A DNA stretch of 64,000 nt, taken from Sporolactobacillus terrae DSM 11697 (lineage in GTDB: Bacteria; Bacillota; Bacilli; Bacillales; Sporolactobacillaceae). The translations under genes and the position numbers were made by a program. The stretch spans positions 1 through 64,000 of the forward strand of contig NZ_JFZC01000031.1 of the NCBI RefSeq assembly GCF_000648615.1, written 5' to 3'. This document shows positions 17,576-25,203 of the stretch, piece by piece. A model generated the notes under the pieces. That model was not told where the DNA came from. It worked only from the letters and a program-made list of their open reading frames with translations, and did no database searches. Numbering within the stretch: the stretch's first letter is position 1; each line of letters opens with the position of its first letter.

Positions 17576-18178
17576 GTGACAAAAAGATGTGAGGACGTTA
17601 AACAGCGCTGTGCATGGGTAAGCGCAGATCCCGATTATGTTGCCTACCATGATTTTGAATGGGGGCGTCCCAAGTATGATTCTCAGGAATTGTTTGAACT
17701 GCTTTGTCTTGAAGGCATGCAGGCAGGATTAAGCTGGATTACGATATTGAAACGACGCAGCAGTTTCAGAGAGGCCTTTGACCACTTCGATCCGAAACGG
17801 ATGTCCGCGTATTCGGAGCAAAAAATCGAACATTTGATGAAGAATAAGGGCATCATTCGCAACCGCTTGAAAATTAAAGCAATGATTACGAATGCGCAAA
17901 TGTATCTAGCACTTGAAAAACAACAGTCATTCAGTGATTTTCTATGGTCCTTCACCGGAGGTACACCGATCATACATCATTACAAAGAAGCAGAAGCGAT
18001 CCCGGCATCGAGCAAGGCATCACTTCTGATGAGCAAAGCGCTGAAACAGCGAGGATTTAAATTTGTGGGTGAAACCATTTGTTATGCATTCATGCAAGCA
18101 TCAGGTATGGTGAATGATCATGAAACCGGCTGCTTCTGCTACAGCCAATGTCTTACCACGCAAGATAAAGCGAATTAA
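17576..18178 (+). CDS. tag: DNA-3-methyladenine glycosylase I
   Basis: A 200-residue HhH-fold glycosylase that excises 3-methyladenine. Typical segments are R-C-A-W-V, Y-H-D-F-E-W-G-R-P, F-E-L-L-C-L-E-G-M-Q-A-G-L-S-W and G-F-K-F-V-G. Zinc-site Cys and His residues are present at both ends (Cys near residue 12, then H-E-T-G-C near 181). GTG 17576 has ACGGAGG 8 bases upstream; the open frame extends upstream inside the preceding gene without a site. It sits with base-repair and salvage genes but shows no regulatory site. Confidence 0.92.
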   Translation: MTKRCEDVKQRCAWVSADPDYVAYHDFEWGRPKYDSQELFELLCLEGMQAGLSWITILKRRSSFREAFDHFDPKRMSAYSEQKIEHLMKNKGIIRNRLKIKAMITNAQMYLALEKQQSFSDFLWSFTGGTPIIHHYKEAEAIPASSKASLLMSKALKQRGFKFVGETICYAFMQASGMVNDHETGCFCYSQCLTTQDKAN

Positions 18179-18429
18179 TTAAAATTTTGGATTTTAGGAC
18201 GCAAAGCACGCTTGCAATGAGCAGAAACGATACGACGCTGAGTGTCATCATTGCTGAGATACCGCAACAGCTTCAGAGAACTAGCCAGTAAATAAATAGC
18301 CGACAGGAATAACCAGAGGGAATGGTTTGTGACCATAAATTTGTATTAAGTATTTTGCGGATTGTGGTAAAATTAGCATGACATTAAGCTGGGCGGTCAA
18401 GCGCTGAATGAGAATAAGGATGTGTTGTT

Positions 18430-18978
18430 ATGGATGGCTTAACTGAGACAAAGAAGCGTTCAAAGGAAATTTTCAAGGGACGAATTGTGCATTTATTTTT
18501 GGATGAGGTGGAGCTGCCTAATGGCAAATCGTCCACGCGTGAAGTTGTGAAGCACCCGGGGGCCGTAGCGATTATCGCAGTGAATAAGGAAGGCAAACTG
18601 CTTCTTGTTCGCCAATACCGCTATCCGCTGGATCAAGTGATCTATGAAATACCAGCAGGCAAACTGGAACCTCATGAAGATCCCGATGACTCCGCAATGC
18701 GCGAGTTGGAAGAAGAAACCGGCTATCGCTGTAAAAAGATGGAAAAGGTTGCTTCGTTTTATTCATCACCCGGTTTTTCTGATGAACTGCTTCATGTTTA
18801 CTTCACCGATACACTGATCGAAGGCAAACAACATTTGGATCCCGATGAATTTCTTGAGTTAAGCTCCGCAACGGTTGCGGAAGCAGAAAAAATGGTTGCC
18901 GAGCATCAAATCTATGATGCAAAGTCGGTATATGCAGTGCAATTCTTGAAATTGCGTGCGTTACAAGCAAAAAAATGA
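18430..18978 (+). CDS. nudF: ADP-ribose pyrophosphatase
   Basis: A 182-residue NUDIX enzyme that hydrolyses ADP-ribose to AMP and ribose 5-phosphate. The Nudix box lies around 80-102, with G-K-L-E-P-H-E-D and the R-E-L-E-E-E-T-G-Y core complete; upstream Q-Y-R-Y-P and E-I-P-A-G are typical of the ADP-ribose group. It opens the conserved nudF-spoIIM-fur-yqzK-xerD block, which supports NudF over other NUDIX types. ATG 18430 is preceded by AAGGATG at about 9 bases. The 250-base gap before it contains no gene I can support. Confidence 0.92.
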   Translation: MDGLTETKKRSKEIFKGRIVHLFLDEVELPNGKSSTREVVKHPGAVAIIAVNKEGKLLLVRQYRYPLDQVIYEIPAGKLEPHEDPDDSAMRELEEETGYRCKKMEKVASFYSSPGFSDELLHVYFTDTLIEGKQHLDPDEFLELSSATVAEAEKMVAEHQIYDAKSVYAVQFLKLRALQAKK

Positions 18979-19079
18979 AAGAATGCGTGAATCTCTCGCA
19001 GTGAGCATAGATTTCTTTCTATCTCATAGAATAGGATTATAGATTTTAGATGTTCGAATCCTGTCGGGAGGTTACGCAC

Positions 19080-19712
19080 ATGTTCTCACAGCGGATCAAA
19101 ATTGCGTTGAAGCAGCACATCAGCGATTATCTTTCTCTTTATACTTTTGTCACCGGACTTATCCTCATGGGAATTATTTTCGGTGCAATCGTTGTAAACT
19201 GTCTGTCCTATGAATCAAAAAGCAATTTGCTGCATTATTTACAACAATTTTTCGGTGAATTGGCACAGCATCAGATCGCTGGACCTCAAGCTTTATTTAA
19301 AGAGAGCTTTCTGCATCATTTTCAATTGATCCTATTAATCTGGGTGCTTGGTCTTTCTATAATCGGTCTTCCGATTATATTCTTACTGGTTTTCATTAAA
19401 GGGATGTTTCTTGGCTTTACGGTCGGCTTTTTGATCAGCCAGATGGGATCAAAAGGATTGATGGCTGTTCTCGTCAGCATTTTCCCTCAGAACTTGATCA
19501 TTCTGCCGAATTTTTTATTTATCGCCGTACTTTCCGTTGCCTTTTCATTGAAAATGATCCGACAATTATTAATGAGGACACGAAAGCACCCGCTTTTACC
19601 GCAATTTATCAATTATGCAATCGTATTAGCAGCTGTATGCTTCGTTGCGGTAATCGCTTCAGGGTATGAATCTTATCTGTCTCCTGCGCTGATCCGTATT
19701 TTCATCTCATGA
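19080..19712 (+). CDS. spoIIM: stage II sporulation protein M
   Basis: A 210-residue integral membrane protein with about five spans and the SpoIIM hallmark F-I-K-G-M-F-L-G-F-T-V-G-F. In B. subtilis SpoIIM forms the DMP machine with SpoIID and SpoIIP, which thins septal peptidoglycan and drives engulfment; it acts in the mother-cell membrane. ATG 19080 has GGGAGG 8 bases upstream. Location between nudF and fur is the conserved one. A mother-cell (SigE) promoter was not identified with confidence. Confidence 0.93.
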   Translation: MFSQRIKIALKQHISDYLSLYTFVTGLILMGIIFGAIVVNCLSYESKSNLLHYLQQFFGELAQHQIAGPQALFKESFLHHFQLILLIWVLGLSIIGLPIIFLLVFIKGMFLGFTVGFLISQMGSKGLMAVLVSIFPQNLIILPNFLFIAVLSVAFSLKMIRQLLMRTRKHPLLPQFINYAIVLAAVCFVAVIASGYESYLSPALIRIFIS

Positions 19713-19737
19713 GCAGAGAACCGCTTCTTTTTTTAAA

Positions 19738-19769
19738 ATAAAATAATTATAACTTGAAAATAATTATCT
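19738..19769. promoter_or_regulatory. tandem PerR-like and Fur-like boxes upstream of fur
   Basis: ATAAAATAATTATAA (19738-19752) matches the PerR consensus TTATAATNATTATAA at 12 of 14 fixed positions. TGAAAATAATTATCT (19755-19769) matches the Fur 7-1-7 consensus TGATAATNATTATCA at 12 of 14. They sit directly ahead of the -35 box. In B. subtilis fur is under PerR control; autoregulation here is inferred. Confidence 0.5.
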
Positions 19770-19773
19770 CTAA

Positions 19774-19802
19774 TTGACACTGTTATCAATAAGGATTATA
19801 AT
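19774..19802 (+). promoter_or_regulatory. consensus SigA promoter of fur
   Basis: TTGACA (19774-19779) and TATAAT (19797-19802) are separated by exactly 17 bases, a perfect consensus. A further TGATAAT half-site lies at 19828-19834. Confidence 0.85.
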
Positions 19803-19938
19803 TTTTTGTGAAAACAAATGATCTTATTGATAATAGAAGCCTTTTTTGAACAATCCTAATGATTGAGAAAAGGATGGTTTGGTTCGGAGAAGCAGCTCAA
19901 TTGTTTGTGGGTCATTGGTGCGTAAAGGGGGCGCTTTT

Positions 19939-20439
19939 GTGGAAGGCAGGATTAACCGGATTAAAAAACAGCTCCATGGACAGAAGTATAAGCTGACGCC
20001 ACAACGAGAAGCGACTGTTAGAGTCTTGCTGGAGAACGAGCAAGATCACCTGAGTGCTGAAGATGTCTACCTGCTCGTTAAAGAGAAAGCACCAGAAATC
20101 GGACTGGCGACCGTTTATCGAACCCTTGAATTGTTAACAGAACTTAAAATTGTAGACAAAATTAACTTCGGCGACGGAGTGGCACGATACGACCTTCGCC
20201 GCGAGGGGGCAAGCCACTTTCACCACCATTTGGTCTGCGTTGAATGTGGTTCAGTTGATGAAATTCAGGAAGATTTACTGAGTGAAGTCGAAAAGGTTGT
20301 TGAACGTAAGTGGCATTTTAAAGTGAAGGATCATCGTCTGACCTTTCACGGCATCTGTCATCGATGCTTGGAAAAGCACGAAGAAGAAAGTCGATTAAAT
20401 AAAGAAAAACCGTATCTTCAGGAGACAGAGAAAGTATAA
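19939..20439 (+). CDS. fur: ferric uptake regulator Fur
   Basis: A 166-residue Fur-family repressor. The winged-helix domain (about 10-90) shows T-P-Q-R-E-A-T-V-R-V-L and the recognition helix G-L-A-T-V-Y-R-T-L; the dimer and metal domain shows H-F-H-H-H-L-V-C-V-E-C and a C-terminal C-H-R-C, so both structural-zinc Cys pairs are kept. Position after spoIIM and before yqzK/xerD identifies it as Fur rather than PerR or Zur. GTG 19939 has AAAGGGGG 7 bases upstream. It represses iron uptake genes when Fe(II) is plentiful. A perfect SigA promoter with Fur- and PerR-like boxes precedes it. Confidence 0.93.
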   Translation: MEGRINRIKKQLHGQKYKLTPQREATVRVLLENEQDHLSAEDVYLLVKEKAPEIGLATVYRTLELLTELKIVDKINFGDGVARYDLRREGASHFHHHLVCVECGSVDEIQEDLLSEVEKVVERKWHFKVKDHRLTFHGICHRCLEKHEEESRLNKEKPYLQETEKV

Positions 20440-20456
20440 CTGTTCCTGTTTTCAAG

Positions 20457-20483
20457 CAGCCTGAGTGAATCAGACTGTTTTTT
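20457..20483 (+). terminator. terminator after fur
   Basis: CAGCCTGA and TCAGACTG pair over eight bases with one mismatch around a 5-base loop, followed by six T. Confidence 0.7.
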
Positions 20484-20609
20484 CATATCTTTCCTTTCGA
20501 CAACCAATCGATAGGAGAGCGTCAACCTCAACAGAAAAGGTATGCCTTTTTCGCAATATTCTCCGCTCTGTTTCATAGGATGAACTAAAATCCATTTGAT
20601 GGAGCGGAG

Positions 20610-20876
20610 ATGAATGAATTGAAGCTATTCTTTCGTATCAGTGCTGAACTGATTAAGGTTATTTTTCTCTTTATACTTTTTACAGCACTTTTTTATTATG
20701 GACTTTCCGGAATGGACAACGTTCAAGACTACCTGCACCGTTATGATGAACCGGATTCAGAGGCTGTTAAAGTGACACGGACAATAGACGTCGGGCTTCA
20801 CAAAGCAAACAGGAACGATCAAGGCGGACCACGTCCACTTTCACGCTTTTTTGAATTTATAAGAGATGGAGAATAA
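20610..20876 (+). CDS. yqzK: YqzK-like small membrane protein (DUF4227)
   Basis: An 88-residue protein with one N-terminal membrane span (about residues 10-32, V-I-F-L-F-I-L-F-T-A-L-F-Y-Y) and a charged soluble tail. Size, topology and place between fur and xerD match the DUF4227/YqzK family. Its function is unknown. GGAG is 5 bases before ATG 20610. It ends 5 bases before the xerD-like gene, so they are almost certainly co-transcribed. Confidence 0.8.
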   Translation: MNELKLFFRISAELIKVIFLFILFTALFYYGLSGMDNVQDYLHRYDEPDSEAVKVTRTIDVGLHKANRNDQGGPRPLSRFFEFIRDGE

Positions 20877-20881
20877 GCGAA

Positions 20882-21781
20882 TTGAAAAACAGTTTGGATA
20901 ATTTCTTGATACAACTTGCTGATGAACGCGGTTTATCAGAAAATACAATTGATGCTTATCGAGGCGACTTGTCTCAGTATCTCGAATTCTTAGAGCGATC
21001 GAACTGCAGGCAATGGCGCGATGTAACCCGTGTGATGGTGATGAACTACCTTTATGCTTTAAAAGATCGGGGACTGGCTCCAGCGACGCTTGCTCGAAAG
21101 GCCGCAGCAGTACGTGGACTGCACCGTTACCTGCTCAGAAGCCAGCAAACGGAAAATGATCCTGCCTATACGCTCAATCATTTGACGAAAGGCTCTGAAA
21201 AGTTGCCTCCGGCTGTGTTGTCACTGGATCAAATCGAACAGCTTCTTTCCGCACCGGATCAAACATCGCCAACAGGAAAACGTGATCATGCCATGCTTGA
21301 AGTGCTCTATGCAACAGGGATGCGTGTTTCCGAATGTATTAAGTTAAATCGCGAGCATGTCAATCTAGAGATGGAATTTGTCCGTTGCAGCGGAAGTCGC
21401 AATCATGAACGAGTGCTTCCGCTTAATGCGCAGTCTGTGCAGGCATTGCGGGAATACATAGATGACCGAGACCAAGATCCGGCTAAAGAAGCACCGGATC
21501 GGCCACTTTTTCTAAATCGATTGAATAAAAGGCTGTCTCGGCAAGGGGTTTGGAAGATCATGAAATATTATGCCGTACAAGCAGGGATTAAAGATAAATT
21601 TTCGCCGGAAACGATCCGCCAGTCTCTCACCGCACATTTATTCGCAAATGGAGCACCGATCGAATTTGTCGATGAATTGATGGGACGAGCACCACATGCA
21701 GCGGCACTGCGGTTTCCGCGCTCGCGTCGGCAGCCGCTAAAAAAAATCTACATGGCGTACCATCCACGTGCAAAAAAATAA
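20882..21781 (+). CDS. xerD: XerD homologue lacking catalytic residues
   Basis: A 299-residue, full-length homologue of tyrosine recombinase XerD in its conserved place between yqzK and punA. The N-terminal SAM-like domain (1-100, E-R-G-L-S-E-N-T) and the fold of the C-terminal domain are intact, ending Y-H-P-R-A. Of the active site only the two Arg remain: R148 (T-G-M-R-V-S-E) and R246. The hairpin G-K-G-N-K-E-R reads G-S-R-N-H-E-R at 171-177; the His before ArgII is E243 (S-P-E-T-I-R); the second His (L-G-H-A) is R269; the nucleophile Tyr is F278 (codon 21713-21715). It therefore cannot form the 3'-phosphotyrosine bond. A structural role such as DNA binding, XerC partnering or SMC unloading is inferred. 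TTG start, GGAG upstream. Confidence 0.88.
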   Translation: MKNSLDNFLIQLADERGLSENTIDAYRGDLSQYLEFLERSNCRQWRDVTRVMVMNYLYALKDRGLAPATLARKAAAVRGLHRYLLRSQQTENDPAYTLNHLTKGSEKLPPAVLSLDQIEQLLSAPDQTSPTGKRDHAMLEVLYATGMRVSECIKLNREHVNLEMEFVRCSGSRNHERVLPLNAQSVQALREYIDDRDQDPAKEAPDRPLFLNRLNKRLSRQGVWKIMKYYAVQAGIKDKFSPETIRQSLTAHLFANGAPIEFVDELMGRAPHAAALRFPRSRRQPLKKIYMAYHPRAKK

Positions 21782-21810
21782 AATGAATGATTCAAGACAG
21801 GAGCGATTTT

Positions 21811-22620
21811 ATGAAAACAATCGAAGAAGTGATAATGAAGGTTAGAGAAGCAACCGCTTACAAACCCACGATCGGGTTAATTCTTGGATCAGGGCTTGGT
21901 GATTTGGCTGATCAATTGCATCAGGCGGTACGCATTCCCTACCGTTCTCTGCCTCATTTTCCGGAATCAACGGTAAAAGGGCATAAAGGACAATTTGTCA
22001 TTGGCGAACTTGAGGACAAAATTGTCGTAGCGATGCAAGGGCGTTATCATCACTATGAAGGCTATTCCCTGGCACAAGTGGCTTTCCCTGTATACGTCAT
22101 GAAGGCAATGGGCGTGAAACAATTAATTGTTACCAATGCATGCGGCGGCATCAACACTGAATTTAATCCAGGAGATCTGATGTTGATTACCGATCATATT
22201 AACATGCTTGGTGACAGCCCGCTCATAGGCGCAAATGATGAAGCGTTGGGGCCTCGCTTTCCGGACATGTCCCATGCCTATAGTCCGCGGTTGATCCAAA
22301 CAGCCAAGGAACTGGCAGAACAGCGCAACATCGAGGTTAGGGAGGGCGTATATCTGGCTACTCATGGGCCTCAATATGAAACGCCTGCAGAAATTCGCAT
22401 GATGCGCGTTATGGGGGCGGATGCGGTCGGCATGTCTACGGTTCCTGAGGTGATTGCTGCCAGTCATCTTGGCCTGGAGGTTCTCGGTATCTCTTGTATT
22501 ACCAATATGGCTTGCGGAATTTTGGATCAGCCACTGTCTCATAAAGAAGTTATTGAGACGGCAGATCGCGTAAGAAATGACTTTACTGCACTGATTCAGT
22601 CGCTCATCCGTTCAATATAA
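21811..22620 (+). CDS. punA: purine nucleoside phosphorylase I (PunA)
   Basis: A 269-residue trimeric-type phosphorylase for inosine and guanosine. Motifs: phosphate loop L-G-S-G-L-G near residue 27, M-Q-G-R-Y-H-H-Y-E-G-Y, T-N-A-C-G-G-I-N, H-G-P-Q-Y-E-T-P-A-E and G-M-S-T-V-P-E. ATG 21811 has ACAGGAG about 7 bases upstream; an earlier ATG in frame lacks a site. In B. subtilis drm (phosphopentomutase) precedes it in the operon; here drm is absent and punA follows the xerD-like gene by 29 bases. A terminator closes the operon. Confidence 0.94.
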   Translation: MKTIEEVIMKVREATAYKPTIGLILGSGLGDLADQLHQAVRIPYRSLPHFPESTVKGHKGQFVIGELEDKIVVAMQGRYHHYEGYSLAQVAFPVYVMKAMGVKQLIVTNACGGINTEFNPGDLMLITDHINMLGDSPLIGANDEALGPRFPDMSHAYSPRLIQTAKELAEQRNIEVREGVYLATHGPQYETPAEIRMMRVMGADAVGMSTVPEVIAASHLGLEVLGISCITNMACGILDQPLSHKEVIETADRVRNDFTALIQSLIRSI

Positions 22621-22637
22621 CCTTTTCATTTTTTATA

Positions 22638-22679
22638 GGGCATTTCAACGTTCGCTTGCGCCGTTGAGATGCCCTTTTT
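22638..22679 (+). terminator. terminator after punA
   Basis: Thirteen-base-pair stem (22638-22650 with 22662-22674, one G-U pair), followed by five T. Confidence 0.85.
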
Positions 22680-22689
22680 ATTAAGCTAA

Positions 22690-22864
22690 GATTTTGCCCC
22701 GTCTTCAAACCCATAGACCCATGTCTTGGCAGAGAATCAAGCGGAGGTGCTCTGGCGCCCGCGGCAAGCGAGTAACCGAAGCGACGATTCAGCACCGAAA
22801 AGACACGAGCCCATCAAACATGGTTGGAGATTAGGGACCTGGCGCTTTTTGCCCGGTTTTTCTT
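22690..22864 (+). repeat. dispersed intergenic repeat (copy 2, internally deleted)
   Basis: Opens GATTTTGCCCCGTCTTCAAA and closes in a GC-rich segment with a terminator-like GGCGCTTTTTGCCCGG end. Both ends match the longer copy at 33331-33595, but about 80 bases of the centre are missing, the join falling between short GGCGCC/GCGCCCGCG matches. No gene is present; the repeat fills most of the 449-base gap between punA and dacF. Confidence 0.7.
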
Positions 22865-23012
22865 ACTTAAAAACGCAGAGATGAGCATTTTCCTAAGGTG
22901 GTCGGCGCATCCAACTGCCGTTCCTCACCACCAGTGTCTATCAACCTGACAACGGTTGCGTGATTCTAAAGAAATCATTGAAGAAATCTCATATTTTTTC
23001 TCTCCATATCCG

Positions 23013-23040
23013 GTATAAAAGCAGTGGGTATGGACAAAAT
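23013..23040 (+). promoter_or_regulatory. candidate SigF promoter of dacF
   Basis: GTATA (23013-23017) and GGACAAAAT (23032-23040) with a 14-base spacer fit the forespore SigF pattern GYATA / GGNNANANT. In B. subtilis dacF is transcribed by SigF. Confidence 0.55.
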
Positions 23041-23069
23041 GTTATGGAGCATATTGAGGGGGTTTTTTG

Positions 23070-24242
23070 ATGAAGGTATTTTCTGTTTGGATAATCTGTG
23101 CCTCACTTCTTTTTGCCTCTTTTGTTCCTGCAGGATCGGCTTTTGCCGAACAAAAGAATAAGGCCGATCAGGAGAATGGTAAACTGAAATCAGCAATTGT
23201 TATGGAGCAGGAAACAGGGAAGGTATTCTTTGCAAACAATGAAAATAAAAAGCTTCCACCGGCGAGTATGACCAAGGTGATGACACTGCTGCTCATTTTT
23301 AAAGCACTGAAAAGTCACCAGCTTACCTTGAAAGATAAAGTCAATGTGAGTGAGCACGCGGCATCAATGGGCGGTTCTCAGGTGTTCCTTGAACCCGGTG
23401 AATCGATGACGGTAGATGAAATGCTCAAAGCAATTTGTATCGCTTCGGCAAACGATGCTTCTGTCGCGATGGCAGAGCATATTGCCGGGTCAGAAAAGGC
23501 ATTTGTTGAAAAAATGAATCATGAAGCAAAACGCTTGGGGATGAATAACACCCATTTTGTCAATCCAACAGGTCTTCCGGTAGCCAATCATTATACGACA
23601 GCGCATGATATGGCGATTATGGCGCGCGCGCTTATAAAGTTCCCAGAAGTTCTTCACTATACTTCAAAATATGAAGATTACTTGCGTGAGAATACGGATA
23701 AGAAATTTTGGTTGGTCAATACAAATAAATTGATTAAAACCTATCCAGGCGCAGATGGATTAAAGACCGGCTTTACAAACAATGCAAAATATTGTTTAAC
23801 GGCAACCGCGCAAAGAAATGGGATGCGCGTTGTGGCGGTCGTAATGGGAGCGCCGTCCCCTAAAGAGCGCAACAAGGAGATTGCCGCTCTCATGGATAAT
23901 GCTTTTGCAAACTATTCAACGAAACTGCTTCTAAAAAAACATAAACCAGTAGCGATGGCAAAAGTGAATAAAGGGGATCAAGCCCAAGTTCCAATTGTCA
24001 CACAGCAGCCCACCGTACTGCTCCTAAAAAAAGGTGAGCGTACGAAAGGAATCAAAAAAACCATCAAGATGAACAAGGCGCTTAAGGCGCCAATAAAGTC
24101 AGGGACGGTTGTCGGTCAATACATTGTGATGAAAAAGGGAAAAGTCCTATCAAAAACACCGCTTATTGTTAAGCATCAGGTCAAGCGCGCGACATGGTGG
24201 CAGTTATTTAAGCGGAGTGCTGGATCTATTTTAACCCACTAA
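23070..24242 (+). CDS. dacF: sporulation D-alanyl-D-alanine carboxypeptidase DacF
   Basis: A 390-residue penicillin-binding carboxypeptidase. A signal peptide (residues about 1-28, cleaving near S-A-F-A) is followed by the serine-peptidase domain with S-M-T-K (catalytic Ser about 68), S-A-N at the SxN position, and K-T-G in G-L-K-T-G-F. The C-terminal domain (after 275) and amphipathic end anchor it to the membrane. It trims pentapeptides and reduces cortex crosslinking in the forespore. ATG 23070 has GAGGGGG 7 bases upstream. A SigF-type promoter precedes it; in B. subtilis dacF is read through into spoIIA, and no terminator is seen between them here. Confidence 0.92.
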   Translation: MKVFSVWIICASLLFASFVPAGSAFAEQKNKADQENGKLKSAIVMEQETGKVFFANNENKKLPPASMTKVMTLLLIFKALKSHQLTLKDKVNVSEHAASMGGSQVFLEPGESMTVDEMLKAICIASANDASVAMAEHIAGSEKAFVEKMNHEAKRLGMNNTHFVNPTGLPVANHYTTAHDMAIMARALIKFPEVLHYTSKYEDYLRENTDKKFWLVNTNKLIKTYPGADGLKTGFTNNAKYCLTATAQRNGMRVVAVVMGAPSPKERNKEIAALMDNAFANYSTKLLLKKHKPVAMAKVNKGDQAQVPIVTQQPTVLLLKKGERTKGIKKTIKMNKALKAPIKSGTVVGQYIVMKKGKVLSKTPLIVKHQVKRATWWQLFKRSAGSILTH

Positions 24243-24286
24243 GGTTCTAGGAAAGGAACGTGCTATTTTGGCATGTTCATGATGGT

Positions 24287-24295
24287 TTTGACGAA
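24287..24295 (+). promoter_or_regulatory. possible Spo0A box upstream of spoIIAA
   Basis: TTTGACGAA matches the 0A box TTTGTCRAA at eight of nine positions. spoIIA is Spo0A-activated in B. subtilis. A recognisable SigH promoter at the correct spacing could not be found, so this is weak. Confidence 0.35.
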
Positions 24296-24405
24296 AAGGC
24301 ACTAGTTCTGTCGGCAGGCAGGAGTATGCGAGAAGAAGAGAGAACTGAATATATAAATAAATGGGTCGTCCGTTCGTTGGACGGTTCATGGAGGGAGGAG
24401 CAGCA

Positions 24406-24756
24406 TTGAGTCTGAAAACCGAGTTAGAAGTGAAGTATGGGGTGCTGTGTATCCGGCTTGAAGGTGAGCTTGATCATCATACTGCTGATGAATTGAGGGA
24501 AAAGGTCAACCGTGTTATGGATGAGCAAATGGTGCAGCATATCTTGTTAAATCTAGGAAATCTCACATTTATGGATAGTTCAGGTCTAGGCGTTATTCTT
24601 GGACGATACAAACGTATTTCAGGACTTGGCGGAGAAATGGTTGTCTGCTCGATTTCACCAGCCGTGCGCCGGCTTTTCGAACTAAGCGGTATGTTTAAAA
24701 TTCTCCGACTTGAAACTGATGAAGACTATGCACTTCACACTCTGGGGGTGGCCTGA
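24406..24756 (+). CDS. spoIIAA: anti-sigma F factor antagonist SpoIIAA
   Basis: A 116-residue STAS-domain protein. The phosphorylated Ser lies in [14 protein letters not shown] (about residue 57), conserved with B. subtilis. Unphosphorylated SpoIIAA displaces SigF from SpoIIAB in the forespore. TTG 24406 is chosen because GGGAGGAG is 5 bases upstream and it gives the usual M-S-L start; an earlier ATG at 24361 lacks a ribosome site. First gene of the spoIIAA-AB-sigF operon; its stop abuts the spoIIAB ATG. Confidence 0.95.
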   Translation: MSLKTELEVKYGVLCIRLEGELDHHTADELREKVNRVMDEQMVQHILLNLGNLTFMDSSGLGVILGRYKRISGLGGEMVVCSISPAVRRLFELSGMFKILRLETDEDYALHTLGVA

Positions 24757-25197
24757 ATGAGAAACAAGATGTCGCTAACCTTTTCGGCTGTCAGTGAGAA
24801 TGAGTCTTTTGCACGTGTCACCGTTGCGGCATTCGTCGCGCAGCTCGATCCAACGCTTGATGAACTAACGGAGATTAAAACCGTGATCTCTGAAGCAGTT
24901 ACGAATTGTATCATTCATGGTTATGGAAACAGCGGTGTTGGTGATGTTACGATAAAAGCCGTTCTTGAGGACGGCAATGTGACGGTATCGGTGCATGATG
25001 ACGGTGTTGGGATTAACGATGTAGAGAAGGCGAAACAGCCGCTCTACACGACAAAGCCTGAATTGGAACGCTCAGGAATGGGCTTTACAATTATGGAAAA
25101 CTTTATGGATCATGTCACGGTTGAGACTGAGGAAGGCAAAGGAACCACGATCATCATGACCAAGGAAATTGCCCAAAATCGAGCGGTATGCAAATAG
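24757..25197 (+). CDS. spoIIAB: anti-sigma F factor and kinase SpoIIAB
   Basis: A 146-residue GHKL-fold serine kinase. The N-box [11 protein letters not shown], the D-D-G-V-G-I motif and G-M-G-F-T-I-M-E are all visible. It binds SigF and phosphorylates SpoIIAA, keeping SigF off outside the forespore. ATG 24757 directly follows the spoIIAA stop, implying translational coupling. Confidence 0.96.
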   Translation: MRNKMSLTFSAVSENESFARVTVAAFVAQLDPTLDELTEIKTVISEAVTNCIIHGYGNSGVGDVTIKAVLEDGNVTVSVHDDGVGINDVEKAKQPLYTTKPELERSGMGFTIMENFMDHVTVETEEGKGTTIIMTKEIAQNRAVCK

Positions 25198-25203
25198 GGA
25201 GAC

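Noticed and set aside
18153-18251. 32-codon minus-strand frame with one hydrophobic stretch, overlapping the end of tag
   Set aside because: Unlike the peptide at 2924 it has no ribosome site or promoter and overlaps a real gene.
24320-24350. SigH-like promoter (AGGAGTAT ... GAAT) upstream of spoIIAA
   Set aside because: The distance between the two elements is about five bases too long for the SigH pattern, so I did not annotate it.
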